DNA of 64,000 nucleotides from Sva-07 sp942492715 (GCA_942492715.1 CALOFW010000012.1:496001-560000); one strand, 5' to 3'. Numbered from the stretch's first letter, positions 34,472 to 42,947 are shown. Numbers and translations: made by a program. The notes: generated by a model not told the origin, from the sequence alone.

Positions 34472-34903
34472 ATGACCACCTTGTTGGATCAGGTGCCGGC
34501 AGCCTTCGAACGAGTGCGGCGCGAGATCGTGCTCGCTCGGTTCATCGGCAAGCTCGCCGTGGACCAGGGAGTGCGTGAGCTCCGCAGCCGGGTCGACGAG
34601 CTCGTGGGCGGCGCCGGCGCGTCGCCCGACGATGTTGCCCCCGACGAGGTCGACCCGATCCCCGACGATGTGGACGCGATCGATCCGGCCGAGGAATCGG
34701 ACGATCCAGGGCCCCAGACCCACGTCGACGTTGCATCGTTGGCGCTCGCCGATTACGACCAGCTTCCGGCGTCCGACATCGTCGCTCTGCTCGAGGGCCT
34801 CGAGCCCGCCGAGCGATCAGCCATCGAGGCGTACGAACGTGCGGGCCGTCACCGCCGCACGATCCTCGGCAAGCTGGACCAACTGCGTGGTGAGGCCGGA
34901 TGA
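34472..34903 (+). CDS. Hypothetical protein with conserved C-terminal helical domain
   Basis: A 143-residue protein. The N-terminal helix (residues 1-45) is followed by an acidic linker and the segment YDQLPASDIVALLEGLEPAE, then AYERAGRHRRTILGKLDQL, a helical hairpin also found at the end of several actinobacterial proteins of unknown function. It is co-directional with DUF4193 and overlaps the acetyltransferase gene by 4 nt. No catalytic motif. Confidence 0.65.
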   Translation: MTTLLDQVPAAFERVRREIVLARFIGKLAVDQGVRELRSRVDELVGGAGASPDDVAPDEVDPIPDDVDAIDPAEESDDPGPQTHVDVASLALADYDQLPASDIVALLEGLEPAERSAIEAYERAGRHRRTILGKLDQLRGEAG

Positions 34904-35349
34904 TCGACCCGATCGTTCGTCGTGCCGATCCGGAGAGCGGCGACGACCTCGTTGCGCTCGAACTGCTCGAGGACGAGGCGCGGGGGGCGCTGGTCGGCCA
35001 ACGCGGCGGCGACCGCTGGCTGGTCGAACATCCGCAGACGGACGACTGGGCTGCGCGTTGCGGAGCGTCGGACGTGTACGTGGCGGTGATCGACGGCGTC
35101 GTGGTCGGCTACTTGGTCGCCGACCTGGGAGACGATCAGGTGGTCCGGATCGATCAGGTGTGGGTGACACCGGACGCCCGTGAACTCGGCTTCGGCGATG
35201 CGTTGCTGGCCGAGGCGATCGCCGTGTCACGAACCCGGGGCGCGGTTGCGGTCGAGGGCCAGGCCCTGCCCGGCGATCGACACACGAAGAACCTCTACGA
35301 ACGCGCGGGGATCGTGGCCCGCCTGATCACCACGTTCCGCTGGCTCTGA
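34900..35349 (+). CDS. GNAT family N-acetyltransferase
   Basis: A 149-residue acyl-CoA N-acyltransferase. The core strand VYVAVIDGVVVGYLVADL and IDQVWVTPDARELGFGDAL form the GNAT beta4/acetyl-CoA-binding region; the pyrophosphate loop is a variant of Q/RxxGxG/A. C-terminal GQALPGDRHTKNLYERAGI is the usual end of the fold. The substrate is unknown. The start overlaps the upstream stop, and the gene is convergent with the enoyl-CoA hydratase, 9 nt away. Confidence 0.88.
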   Translation: MIDPIVRRADPESGDDLVALELLEDEARGALVGQRGGDRWLVEHPQTDDWAARCGASDVYVAVIDGVVVGYLVADLGDDQVVRIDQVWVTPDARELGFGDALLAEAIAVSRTRGAVAVEGQALPGDRHTKNLYERAGIVARLITTFRWL

Positions 35350-35358
35350 GCGAGCGGG

Positions 35359-36144
35359 TCAGCGGCCCTTCCACTGCGGGGGGCGCTTCTCGATGAACGC
35401 GGTCAGTCCTTCGGAGATGTCGTCGGAGCGCATGACGACCCCCATGGCTGCGTCGGTCATCTGCTTGAGCGTCTCGTCGTCCTCGGTGGCGGCAGCGAGC
35501 ACGACCTTGCGGCTCTCCCACACCGCGAGCGGCGCAGCTGCGGTGATCTGAGCGGCGAGCCGAAGCGCTTCGTCGGTGGCTTCACCGGGCTCGACGAGAC
35601 GATTCACGAGACCGAGCTCGTGGGCACGCGCTGCGGGCAGCGGTTCGCCGGTGAGGATCAGCTCCATGGCCGCCGACCGGCCGATCGCACGGGGGAGCCG
35701 GAACAGGCCCCCGGCGCCCGCCACGAGGTTGCGCTTGACCTCGGCAAGCCCGAACGCCGATCGGGTCGTTGCGACCACCAGATCGGCAGCGAGGACGATC
35801 TCACAGCCTCCCGCGGTGGCGAGCCCGTCGACGGCGACGATCACCGGCTTCTTGCGCTCACGGTAGGCGAAGCCGGCGAAACCCCCTCGCTCGGTCATCA
35901 GCGACCCTCCGGCACCCGAGTTGATCGCCTTCAGATCGGCCCCGGCGCAGAACACCGGTCGTTCCTGGCCCTCGGTGTTCGCCTGGATGATCCCGATCCA
36001 GATGTCGTCGTCAGCCTCCATCCGGTCGATGGCGGCCTCCATTGCCTGGGCGACGTCGCCGTTGACCGCGTTGCGCGCGTCGGGACGGTTGAGGGTGATC
36101 AGTGCGACACGGTCGCGTGCTTCATAGGTGACGATCTCGGACAT
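35359..36144 (-). CDS. Enoyl-CoA hydratase/isomerase (crotonase) family protein
   Basis: A 261-residue crotonase-fold enzyme. The first oxyanion-hole segment is PVFCAGADLKAINSG and the second AVDGLATAGGCEIVLAADL; the position of the first catalytic Glu of true hydratases is occupied in the AEVKRNLVAGAGG region. C-terminal AFIEKRPPQWKG is typical. The likely role is in fatty-acid or amino-acid beta-oxidation. TACGAT (36153-36158) ends 8 nt before the ATG. Longer upstream reading is out-of-frame shadow of the next gene. Confidence 0.9.
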   Translation of the reverse strand: MSEIVTYEARDRVALITLNRPDARNAVNGDVAQAMEAAIDRMEADDDIWIGIIQANTEGQERPVFCAGADLKAINSGAGGSLMTERGGFAGFAYRERKKPVIVAVDGLATAGGCEIVLAADLVVATTRSAFGLAEVKRNLVAGAGGLFRLPRAIGRSAAMELILTGEPLPAARAHELGLVNRLVEPGEATDEALRLAAQITAAAPLAVWESRKVVLAAATEDDETLKQMTDAAMGVVMRSDDISEGLTAFIEKRPPQWKGR

Positions 36145-36188
36145 GGCCGAGGATCGTACGTGGTGCGTCTCGAACGGGGCGAACCCGC

Positions 36189-37769
36189 TCAGTCGCTGGA
36201 CGTGACCGACTCGTCGACCGGCCCCTCTGCGGCTGGTGCCTCTGCGGCTGGTGCCTCTGCGGCTGGTGCCTCGGTCACTGGGGCGTCGGCGACTGGAGCG
36301 TCCGCAACCGCAGCAGCAGGAGCCGCTGGGGCCTCGGCAGCCGGCGTCGGCTCGACCGATGACTCCGATTCGGCTGCAGGCGGTGCCGCGTCGGACGGAC
36401 GGGGGCGGTCGGCGGAGTGCCCACCCTTGCCGCCGGAGCGTTCGTCCCGACCCCGTTCGCTGCGACCGTCCTTGCCGCGACCGTCCTTGCCGCGACCGTC
36501 CTTGCCGCGACCATCTTTGCCGCGACCGTCCTTGCGGGGCGGTCCGGCGCGCAGCGGCTTCGGCTTGGGGGTGCCGGCCGGGATCTCGACACCGAGCAGC
36601 GCGGCGATCTGAGGTAGGGCAGGCCCCAGACGCAGCGTCGTCGCCTTGAGGTCGTCGGTGACGACCGACGGCGCCGTCGTCGGCGCCACCAGGGTTCGAA
36701 CCGGCGAGAACGCGGCGGCCTCGAGGACAGCGATCCAGCGATCGGCGGGGTCCTCCGGCTGCAGGGCCGCCGTTGCGGCCTCGCCGAGACGGCGGGCCAG
36801 GTCCGGCGGGAACATGACGCCGGCCTTGGGTGGCTGCGACGAGAGTCGCAGGGCCCGGATCACGCGCCCGACTCCGATGGCCGCGTCGATGTCGCCGAAC
36901 CACAGCAGGAGTTCCTCGTCCTGCTTGCGTGTCAGCGCCTGACGCAGGTCGTCGGCGATGGCCCGGGTGGATTCGTCGCGAGCGACGATCGAGTCGTCGC
37001 TCGCAGCGACGACGCTGCGCAGATCGCGCAGGTCGAGGTGCTCCATCTGCCGCTGGGCCGCTTCGGCGCGGTCGAGCCACTCCGCCACGCGCAATTTGGG
37101 CAACATGTCTTCGGCCATCTTGACGACCGAGGCCTCGGGCATCGTGGGCTGGCCGGCGGCTTCGAGCTTCGTGTTCTCCTCCTTGACCCGGGCGCGCACC
37201 GCTGACATCCCCTGAAGGGCGAGTTCGGCGATCGGCCGCTGTTCCTCGGGCAGGTCGGCGAGGACCGCATTGCGACGGGCCTTGCCGGGGCGCAACCGCT
37301 TGGGCTTCGGGCGCTGGGGGAGTTCGGGCGGCGCCTCGAAGTGCGGCCGTTGACGCCGCTGATCGGAACGGCCCTTGCCGTCGCCGTCACGGCCACCGGA
37401 TCGACCACCGTCACGGCGTCCGCCCTCGCGCTTGCCGTCACGGCGCCCGCGCCCGTCGCGGCCATCGCGTCGCTCGCTTCGGTCACGCTTCGCGCGGGTC
37501 TCGATCACGGCTTCGAACGGCTTGTCGCTCGGGAGCAGCTCGAGCACGTTCTCGTCTTCGGCCTTCTCACGTCCTTTGACGATCGACTGCACCTCGATGC
37601 CATCGAGCATCTGCTCGACCTCGACCTTGAGAATGTCGCCGACGGTCGACCCCGGCGGCAGCAAGCCGCCGTCCATGTGGCCGTTGGGCTTTCGGGCGCC
37701 GGCGGCGCGCCACGTCCACGAGCCGTCGGGGAGCGCGCTCGTCAGCTCGATGTCGATCCTGCGGGACAT
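36189..37769 (-). CDS. Hypothetical repeat-rich protein with charged linker
   Basis: A 526-residue protein of unknown function. Residues 1-95 look like a small beta domain (DIELTSALPDGSWTWRAAGA). Residues 96-150 are an Arg/Gly/Asp-rich disordered linker; residues 165-410 are a helical region with PEEQRPIAELALQGMSAVRA and LLWFGDIDAAIGVGRVIRAL. The tail has five GKDGR units and then Ala/Glu/Pro repeats. The basic and acidic disordered parts suggest nucleic-acid or ribosome association, as inference only. TACCGT (37777-37782) ends 7 nt before the ATG. Confidence 0.7.
   Translation of the reverse strand: MSRRIDIELTSALPDGSWTWRAAGARKPNGHMDGGLLPPGSTVGDILKVEVEQMLDGIEVQSIVKGREKAEDENVLELLPSDKPFEAVIETRAKRDRSERRDGRDGRGRRDGKREGGRRDGGRSGGRDGDGKGRSDQRRQRPHFEAPPELPQRPKPKRLRPGKARRNAVLADLPEEQRPIAELALQGMSAVRARVKEENTKLEAAGQPTMPEASVVKMAEDMLPKLRVAEWLDRAEAAQRQMEHLDLRDLRSVVAASDDSIVARDESTRAIADDLRQALTRKQDEELLLWFGDIDAAIGVGRVIRALRLSSQPPKAGVMFPPDLARRLGEAATAALQPEDPADRWIAVLEAAAFSPVRTLVAPTTAPSVVTDDLKATTLRLGPALPQIAALLGVEIPAGTPKPKPLRAGPPRKDGRGKDGRGKDGRGKDGRGKDGRSERGRDERSGGKGGHSADRPRPSDAAPPAAESESSVEPTPAAEAPAAPAAAVADAPVADAPVTEAPAAEAPAAEAPAAEGPVDESVTSSD
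36224..36268. repeat. Three 15-bp tandem repeats in coding sequence
   Basis: Unit CCTCTGCGGCTGGTG occurs three times in a row and encodes part of the Ala/Glu/Pro-rich tail of the protein on the minus strand. The in-frame unit length allows copy-number change without frameshift. Confidence 0.85.
36462..36536. repeat. Five 15-bp tandem repeats encoding GKDGR
   Basis: Unit GCGACCGTCCTTGCC is repeated five times; the fourth copy differs at two positions. On the minus strand each unit encodes Gly-Lys-Asp-Gly-Arg. Confidence 0.9.
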
Positions 37770-37848
37770 TCCGGCAACGGTACCGGTTCCGGGCGGGAGA
37801 ACTCCAACGAGTCTGCGTCGCTCGACCCCGCCCGGTACCGTGCCGCCG

Positions 37849-38367
37849 ATGGCCGTGTATGCACTCGAGGACCTCGAACCCACGATCGACGCCTCCGCGT
37901 TCGTCCACCCCGATGCGGTGATCATCGGGTCGGTCACGATCGGGCCGGAGTCGTCGGTGTGGCCCGGCGCCGTGCTCCGGGGCGATGGCGGCGAGATCCG
38001 GATCGGGGCGCGCACGAGCGTGCAGGACAACGCCGTGCTCCACACGACACCCGAGTGGCCCACGGTGGTGGGCGACGGGTGCGTACTGGGTCACCTGATC
38101 CATCTCGAGGGATGCACCATCGAAGGCGACGTGCTCATCGGCAACGCGGCGATGGTGCTGCACCGTTCCGTGATCCGAACCGGTGCGGTCGTCGCAGCCA
38201 ACTCCGTGGTACTCAACGATGTCGACGTGCCCTCGGGCGCGCTCGCCGCTGGATCGCCCGCGGTCATCAAGCCCGGGCGTGCCGATCTGACGCTGATCCA
38301 GCGGAGCGCTGCGGCCTACGTGGAACGGATCGTGGGGTACCGAACCGGTCTGCGGCGCCTCGACTGA
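37849..38367 (+). CDS. Gamma carbonic anhydrase family protein (left-handed beta-helix)
   Basis: A 172-residue hexapeptide-repeat protein of the gamma carbonic anhydrase/PaaY/YrdA group. The repeated isoleucine-rich rungs (VIIGSVTIGPESSVWPGAVL and following) predict the left-handed helix. Metal ligands H65 and H82 are present, but the third position, usually His five residues after H82, is Glu87 (GHLIHLEGC); H85 lies two residues earlier. TACCGT (37836-37841) ends 7 nt before the ATG, so the start is well supported. It overlaps prmA by one base. Confidence 0.88.
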   Translation: MAVYALEDLEPTIDASAFVHPDAVIIGSVTIGPESSVWPGAVLRGDGGEIRIGARTSVQDNAVLHTTPEWPTVVGDGCVLGHLIHLEGCTIEGDVLIGNAAMVLHRSVIRTGAVVAANSVVLNDVDVPSGALAAGSPAVIKPGRADLTLIQRSAAAYVERIVGYRTGLRRLD

Positions 38368-39197
38368 TGCGAGCACTCGTCGTCACGTTGGGGCCCGACG
38401 AGGTCGAGCTCGCGTCGGACGTGCTGTGGCAACTGGGCGTGCGGGCAATCGAGGAACGGCAGCTCCCGGACGCTGTCGATCTCGTCGAGCTGTGGACGGC
38501 GGTCGGCGACGAGCCCGATGCCGTGGCCCGTGCCACCCGACGCCTCGGCGATCGTTGGCCCACCCGAGTCGTCGACGTCATCGACGACTCGGCCGACACG
38601 TGGCGTGAGTTCGCGCAGCCGATGTGGGTCGACGACGGCTTGGTCGTCGTGCCGGCCTGGCAGGACCATGGGTTCGACGGCAGGGTCGTCCCGATCGCCA
38701 TCGAACCCGGTGGCGCATTCGGTCTCGGGGATCATCCCACCACGCTGCTCTCGCTGCGGGCTGCACGACGTCATCTCGGTGTCGGCCGTGAGGTGCTCGA
38801 CGTGGGGTGTGGGACCGGCGTCATCGCGGTGATGGCAGCGATGGTCGGTGGAAGCTCGGTCCGGGCCATCGACGTGGCGTCGGCTGCCGTGGAAGCCACC
38901 GGCGACAACGCGACCCGCAACGGCGTCGCAGATCGGATCGTGGTCGACACCACACCGGCCGGCGATCTCGACGGCACCTACCATCTCGTGGTGGCCAACA
39001 TCCTGGCCCCGACACTCGTCGAGCTCGCCGACGATCTCCGTCGGCTGACGGCTCTCGACGGGCGTCTCGTGATCAGCGGCATCCTCGCTGACGGCCACGA
39101 TCACGTGGTCGCCGCCCTCGCTCCGATGGTCGTCGAACGAACCGATGTCCTCGACGGCTGGGCGGCCGTCACCCTTTCTCACCACCGCTCCCATTGA
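38367..39197 (+). CDS. prmA: Ribosomal protein L11 methyltransferase
   Basis: A 276-residue SAM-dependent methyltransferase. The N-terminal ferredoxin-like recognition domain (residues 1-75) is followed by AFGLGDHPTTLLSLRAAR, VLDVGCGTGVIAVMAA (motif I) and VVANILAPTLVELADDL, where the NxLxxxL pattern is characteristic of PrmA. It would trimethylate L11. The ATG overlaps the final A of the upstream TGA. Function is well supported although no ribosomal genes are adjacent. Confidence 0.88.
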   Translation: MRALVVTLGPDEVELASDVLWQLGVRAIEERQLPDAVDLVELWTAVGDEPDAVARATRRLGDRWPTRVVDVIDDSADTWREFAQPMWVDDGLVVVPAWQDHGFDGRVVPIAIEPGGAFGLGDHPTTLLSLRAARRHLGVGREVLDVGCGTGVIAVMAAMVGGSSVRAIDVASAAVEATGDNATRNGVADRIVVDTTPAGDLDGTYHLVVANILAPTLVELADDLRRLTALDGRLVISGILADGHDHVVAALAPMVVERTDVLDGWAAVTLSHHRSH

Positions 39198-39293
39198 CCA
39201 TCCTCGGCCATCAGATCGAGCTCCGACTCGTCGAAACCGAGGTGGTGTGCCGACAACACCGAGTGGGCAGCGACCTACGACGGGCCGAACCCG

Positions 39294-39923
39294 ATGATCG
39301 AGCTCGAGGAATCGGTCGTGTTGCCGCTGCTCGCTCGCCTGGCAGCGCCGGGGCGTTCTGCGCTCGACGCAGCCTGTGGCACCGGTCGACACGCGGCGGT
39401 GCTCGAGTCGCACGGGTGCGTCACGATCGGGATCGACCAATCCGAGGCGATGCTCGACGTCGCTCGCAACAAGCTGCCGAACGCACTGTTCGAGCGGGGC
39501 GATGTCCAGGACATGCCGTTCGAGGACGCGTCGTTCGATCTCGCCGTGATCTCGTTGGCGCTCTGTCACCTCGCGGACCCGAGAGGCGCCGTGGCCGAGC
39601 TGGCCCGGGTACTGCGGCCGGGCGGAACCCTCGTGATCGCCGACCCGCATCCGATGGGAGGCATCCTCGGCGGCCAGGCCTACTACGGGGGTGTCGGGCG
39701 CGGTCGGACGATGACGTACGTGCGCAATCACCGTCACAGCACCTCGACATGGCTCGCAGCGTTCCGGCATGCCGGGCTCTCGGTGGTGGACTGCACCGAA
39801 GCTCCCTTCACCGACGAACAGATCGGTGGCGATCCCTCCGCAGCGTTCCATCCCGAAGCTGCCCGGGCGGCGCTGACCGGCCTGCCGAGTCTGTGGATCT
39901 GGGAACTGCGAGTTCCGGAGTGA
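39294..39923 (+). CDS. Class I SAM-dependent methyltransferase, 5' end disrupted
   Basis: A 209-residue methyltransferase from the first available ATG. Motif I is ALDAACGTGRHAAVLE, followed by IGIDQSEAMLDVAR and VISLALCHLADPRGAVAELA. The frame remains coding upstream of this ATG: it reads DNTEWAATYDGPNP, the usual start of this methyltransferase type, but contains no ATG, GTG or TTG back to the prmA stop. One base change in the length near 39245-39250 would join this frame to a GTG. The true protein is therefore probably about 16 residues longer. The substrate is unknown. Confidence 0.75.
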   Translation: MIELEESVVLPLLARLAAPGRSALDAACGTGRHAAVLESHGCVTIGIDQSEAMLDVARNKLPNALFERGDVQDMPFEDASFDLAVISLALCHLADPRGAVAELARVLRPGGTLVIADPHPMGGILGGQAYYGGVGRGRTMTYVRNHRHSTSTWLAAFRHAGLSVVDCTEAPFTDEQIGGDPSAAFHPEAARAALTGLPSLWIWELRVPE

Positions 39924-40030
39924 CCACGGCCTGACCGCACGTGTGCGCCCGCTCCACCTCGCGGTCGACCGCGCAACCGTCGACCAGCTCGACGACGACC
40001 ACTCTCCACCGGCGTGCAAGGACCTGTCGG

Positions 40031-40948
40031 TCACCCTGCCCCGCCGGGTGACCGCCGCGAGTCGACGTCGGTCGCCATCGGCGCGGCATCGAGCAGGCGT
40101 TCGATGTCGGGCGAAGAGGGGAGTGACGGGACGGCGCCGGCCATCGTGGTCGCCAGCGCCCCAGCGGCGGCGGCGTAGCGGACCGCCTCGCGGAGACCAT
40201 CGCCCGCGGCGAGCCGGGCCGCGAGGGCCCCGCAGAACGCATCGCCGGCGCCGGTGGTGTCGATCGGGGTGACCTCGAATGCAGGCTGGGTCCACGCCCC
40301 GGTGACCCCGTCGACCATCTCCCGGACCGAGACGCCGGCTGCTCCCATCGTGGTGATGACGGTGCCGACACCGCGTGCGAACAGCGTGTCCGCGCCACCG
40401 ATCCGGGCGAGTTCGTGTTCGTTGGGGACCACGACATCGCAGACCTCGAGCAGCTCGACGGGCAGCGTCCGAGCAGGTGCAGGGTTGAGGATGGTGCGTC
40501 CGCCGCGATTCCGGGCCGCTCGGAACGCCGCGATCACCGTCTCGATCGGAATCTCGAGTTGGGCGACCACGACGCGGGCGTCGACCGGAGCATCGGCGCG
40601 CACGAACGCGTTGGCCCCCGGCACGACCACGATCGAGTTCTCTGCTTGCTCATCGACGGTGATCAACGCCCGACCGGTCGGAGCGTCGACGACATCGATC
40701 GCCGAGACGTCGATCCCTTCGGCCTCGGCGACCGCACGGAGCTGTCGGCCGGCATCGTCGTCGCCGACCGCAGCGATCAACGCCACCGAGGCACCCGACC
40801 GCGCGGCCGCGACCGCTTGGTTCAATCCCTTGCCGCCGGCGTGTTCGGCGTAGCCGGTGCCGGCGACCGTCTCACCCGGCCCGGGGAGCCGGTGGGTCGT
40901 GGTGACGAGGTCGAGGTTGACGCTGCCGACGACGGCGACGTCGAACAC
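40031..40948 (-). CDS. rbsK: Ribokinase (PfkB family)
   Basis: A 305-residue sugar kinase that would phosphorylate ribose at O5. The PfkB signature 1 appears as GGKGLNQAVAAARSG and signature 2 as DTTGAGDAFCGALAARL with the catalytic Asp; VGSVNLDLV at the N-terminus binds the sugar. No ribose transporter is nearby. The GTG start directly abuts the stop of the whiB gene upstream, so the two are co-transcribed. Confidence 0.9.
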   Translation of the reverse strand: MFDVAVVGSVNLDLVTTTHRLPGPGETVAGTGYAEHAGGKGLNQAVAAARSGASVALIAAVGDDDAGRQLRAVAEAEGIDVSAIDVVDAPTGRALITVDEQAENSIVVVPGANAFVRADAPVDARVVVAQLEIPIETVIAAFRAARNRGGRTILNPAPARTLPVELLEVCDVVVPNEHELARIGGADTLFARGVGTVITTMGAAGVSVREMVDGVTGAWTQPAFEVTPIDTTGAGDAFCGALAARLAAGDGLREAVRYAAAAGALATTMAGAVPSLPSSPDIERLLDAAPMATDVDSRRSPGGAG

Positions 40949-41251
40949 TCAGCTCGCTCGGGCGCGGATGCCGATCGGGGCGATCAGGCGGAAGCCGGCG
41001 GCATGGCGCTCGTCCTCGGACTCCCCGCCCCAGAAGCCGTACTCGTGGTGCTGCCGAGCGAAGGACACGCACTGGGTCTGCACGGAGCAGCTCGCACACA
41101 CTTCCTTGGCGGCAGCTTCTCGACGCTCACGCGCCTGCGGGCGTTCGGCGGCGGTGGGGAAGAACAGGTGAGTGAGGCCCTTGCAGGCACCATGACGCAT
41201 CCAATCGTCTTCGGATTGGATCCGATCGATGGAGAACTCGACTGCAGACAT
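40949..41251 (-). CDS. WhiB-family Fe-S transcriptional regulator
   Basis: A 100-residue WhiB-like protein. Four cluster-binding cysteines are present: C23 (GACKGL), C52 and C55 (CASC) and C61, with the FWGGESEDER turn and a basic tail for DNA binding. These proteins bind a 4Fe-4S cluster and act with the main sigma factor. The ATG at 41251 is chosen to match family length. A canonical promoter lies about 70 nt upstream, giving this gene a true 5' leader. Confidence 0.92.
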   Translation of the reverse strand: MSAVEFSIDRIQSEDDWMRHGACKGLTHLFFPTAAERPQARERREAAAKEVCASCSVQTQCVSFARQHHEYGFWGGESEDERHAAGFRLIAPIGIRARAS

Positions 41252-41326
41252 TCCACACACCCCCGTGCGATTGATCTTCTTCCCCCGGCTGGTTTCCGCT
41301 GGGTCGTTCAGGCCCTGCGGTGCGAG

Positions 41327-41355
41327 ACAATAAATCGAATCAACCACCGAGTCAA
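41327..41355 (-). promoter_or_regulatory. Canonical -35/-10 promoter of the whiB gene
   Basis: On the minus strand TTGACT (41355-41350) is followed after exactly 17 nt by TATTGT (41332-41327), in the most AT-rich stretch of this part of the window. Transcription would start near 41320 and give a leader of about 70 nt, in contrast to the leaderless genes. Confidence 0.7.
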
Positions 41356-41385
41356 TTGCATGTGCCAACTAAATGTCGCGGCCGC

Positions 41386-42465
41386 TCATCCGGCCGATCG
41401 CGGGCCGACGATCGCCTCGACACCGGCTGCGAAGGTCTTCACGTCGTCGACGGTGGTGTCCCACGCAGTCATCCAACGCACCTCGTGCCGGCTGGTGTCC
41501 CAGTCCCAGAAGAAGCACCAGTCGCGTAGTGGGGCGATGCACTCCGGGGGCAGCCGGGGGAACACGCTGTTGACCGCGGGCGGGTCGCCGAGCTCGACCC
41601 CGGGGATGCCGACGGTCAGGCGGTGCAGTTCGGTGGCCATGCCGTTGGCATGTGCGGCCAGATCGATCCACAGGTCGTCGTGGAGCACGGCGTTGAACTG
41701 CGCCGCGAGGTAGCGCATCTTCGACGGCAGTTGGGTCACCTGCTTGCGGATGTACTGCGACCCCGCTTCGCACGTCGGGTCGAGGAAGACGACGGCCTCC
41801 GCACCGAGCAAGCCGTTCTTCGTCCCGCCGAAGCTCACGGCGTCGACCCCGGCATCGATCGTGAACGAACGAAGGGCGCTGCGAGTGGCACCCAATGCTG
41901 CCGTGGCGTTTGCGATGCGGGCGCCGTCGAGGTGCACGAGCATCCCGAGGGCGTGCGCCTGGTCGCACAACGCGGCGATCTCGTCGGGCGTGTAGAGCGT
42001 GCCCAGTTCGGTGGCCTGGGTGATCGACACCACACCCGGTTGCACGTGGTGTTGCACACCCTGGGCCGTGGCGACCTCGACGAGTTGTTCGGGCACGAGC
42101 TTGCCGCCCGCCGAGGGGAGATCGATCAGTTTCGCGCCCAACACTCGTTCGGGGGCGCCGGTCTCGTCGACTGCGATGTGCGCCCAGTCGGTGCACACGA
42201 TGCCGTGATGCGCTCCGGGAAGCGAGCCCAGCAGTGTTGCGAGCGCCAGCACGTTGGCGCCGGTGCCGTTGAACGCGAGTCTCGTCGTCACCGCCGATCC
42301 GAACAGGTCGCGGAAGCGATCGGAGCACTCGCGGGTGTACGCGTCGTCGCCGTAGGCGAGCGCGTGGCCGGCGTTCGCTCGCGCGATGGCGTCGAGGACG
42401 GCGGGGTGGGCGCCTGCTGCGTTGTCGCTCGCGAAGGCACTCGTCGGGGATACAGGCAGGTTCAC
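41386..42465 (-). CDS. Threonine aldolase/beta-eliminating lyase family PLP enzyme
   Basis: A 359-residue fold-type I PLP enzyme. N-terminal FASDNAAGAHPAVLDAI and GDDAYTRECSDRF are typical of low-specificity threonine aldolases, VHLDGARIANA contains the PLP-ring Asp and VSFGGTKNGLLGAEAV the Schiff-base Lys. It would cleave threonine or related beta-hydroxy amino acids to glycine and an aldehyde; glycine links it loosely to the cleavage system nearby. The GTG at 42465 follows a GGGAGA purine run; a longer start at 42528 lies inside a palindrome shared with the divergent gene. Confidence 0.85.
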   Translation of the reverse strand: MNLPVSPTSAFASDNAAGAHPAVLDAIARANAGHALAYGDDAYTRECSDRFRDLFGSAVTTRLAFNGTGANVLALATLLGSLPGAHHGIVCTDWAHIAVDETGAPERVLGAKLIDLPSAGGKLVPEQLVEVATAQGVQHHVQPGVVSITQATELGTLYTPDEIAALCDQAHALGMLVHLDGARIANATAALGATRSALRSFTIDAGVDAVSFGGTKNGLLGAEAVVFLDPTCEAGSQYIRKQVTQLPSKMRYLAAQFNAVLHDDLWIDLAAHANGMATELHRLTVGIPGVELGDPPAVNSVFPRLPPECIAPLRDWCFFWDWDTSRHEVRWMTAWDTTVDDVKTFAAGVEAIVGPRSAG

Positions 42466-42518
42466 GACGCAGAAGTCTCCCAGACCATCGGAGTCTCCGC
42501 ACCAACGAGTCGCGTAGT

Positions 42519-42536
42519 ATTTCGTCATGACGAAAT
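42519..42536. promoter_or_regulatory. 18-bp perfect palindrome over divergent start codons
   Basis: ATTTCGTCATGACGAAAT is a perfect palindrome whose centre contains the ATG of the plus-strand zinc-finger gene and, on the minus strand, the possible longer start of the aldolase gene. The plus-strand -10 box TAGTAT (42515-42520) overlaps its left edge. This looks like an operator placed on the transcription start. Confidence 0.6.
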
Positions 42537-42901
42537 CAGCGGCAGTCGAGGGGAGCGGGGCACCGGAGCCCGCCGGGCACTGTCGGTGGTGTCGTCGGGC
42601 GCTGCCGCTGCGGTCGGGTCCGGGGCGACCCCGGGAGTTCTGCTCGCAGCGCTGTCGTCAGTGGGACTGGGTGGCGCGCCAGCGGGCCCGGGAGCTCGAA
42701 CTGAGCGAGAACGAACTCGTGGTGGCACGGACGGAACTCGACGCGCTCCATGACGAGCTGTACGTCCTGGCCTGTGCGGTCGAGGACGTCGAGCGCGACC
42801 TGTCGAGTCGACCGACCAACGCTGAGCTGCGCGATGCACTCGACTGGTTGCTCGAGGCGGCCAAACCTCTGCGCGACCGGGAGATCAGCCCGTCCGGCTG
42901 A
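42527..42901 (+). CDS. Small zinc-finger and coiled-coil protein
   Basis: A 124-residue protein of unknown function. Residues 18-45 contain CRWCRRALP and GRPREFCSQRCRQW, a four-cysteine zinc-binding module seen in small actinobacterial proteins; residues 50-110 form a long charged helix. It may bind DNA. TAGTAT (42515-42520) ends 6 nt before the ATG, and the start codon lies inside an 18-bp palindrome, hinting at autoregulation. Confidence 0.72.
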   Translation: MTKSAAVEGSGAPEPAGHCRWCRRALPLRSGPGRPREFCSQRCRQWDWVARQRARELELSENELVVARTELDALHDELYVLACAVEDVERDLSSRPTNAELRDALDWLLEAAKPLRDREISPSG

Positions 42902-42947
42902 CTCCCGACGAGCGGCTGCCGCTCCCGACCCCACTCACGGCAACGCC

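Noticed and set aside
39960..39973. 14-bp palindrome CGCGGTCGACCGCG as a terminator
   Set aside because: It has no loop and lies in GC-rich DNA where such palindromes arise by chance; it is between convergent genes but too weak to call.
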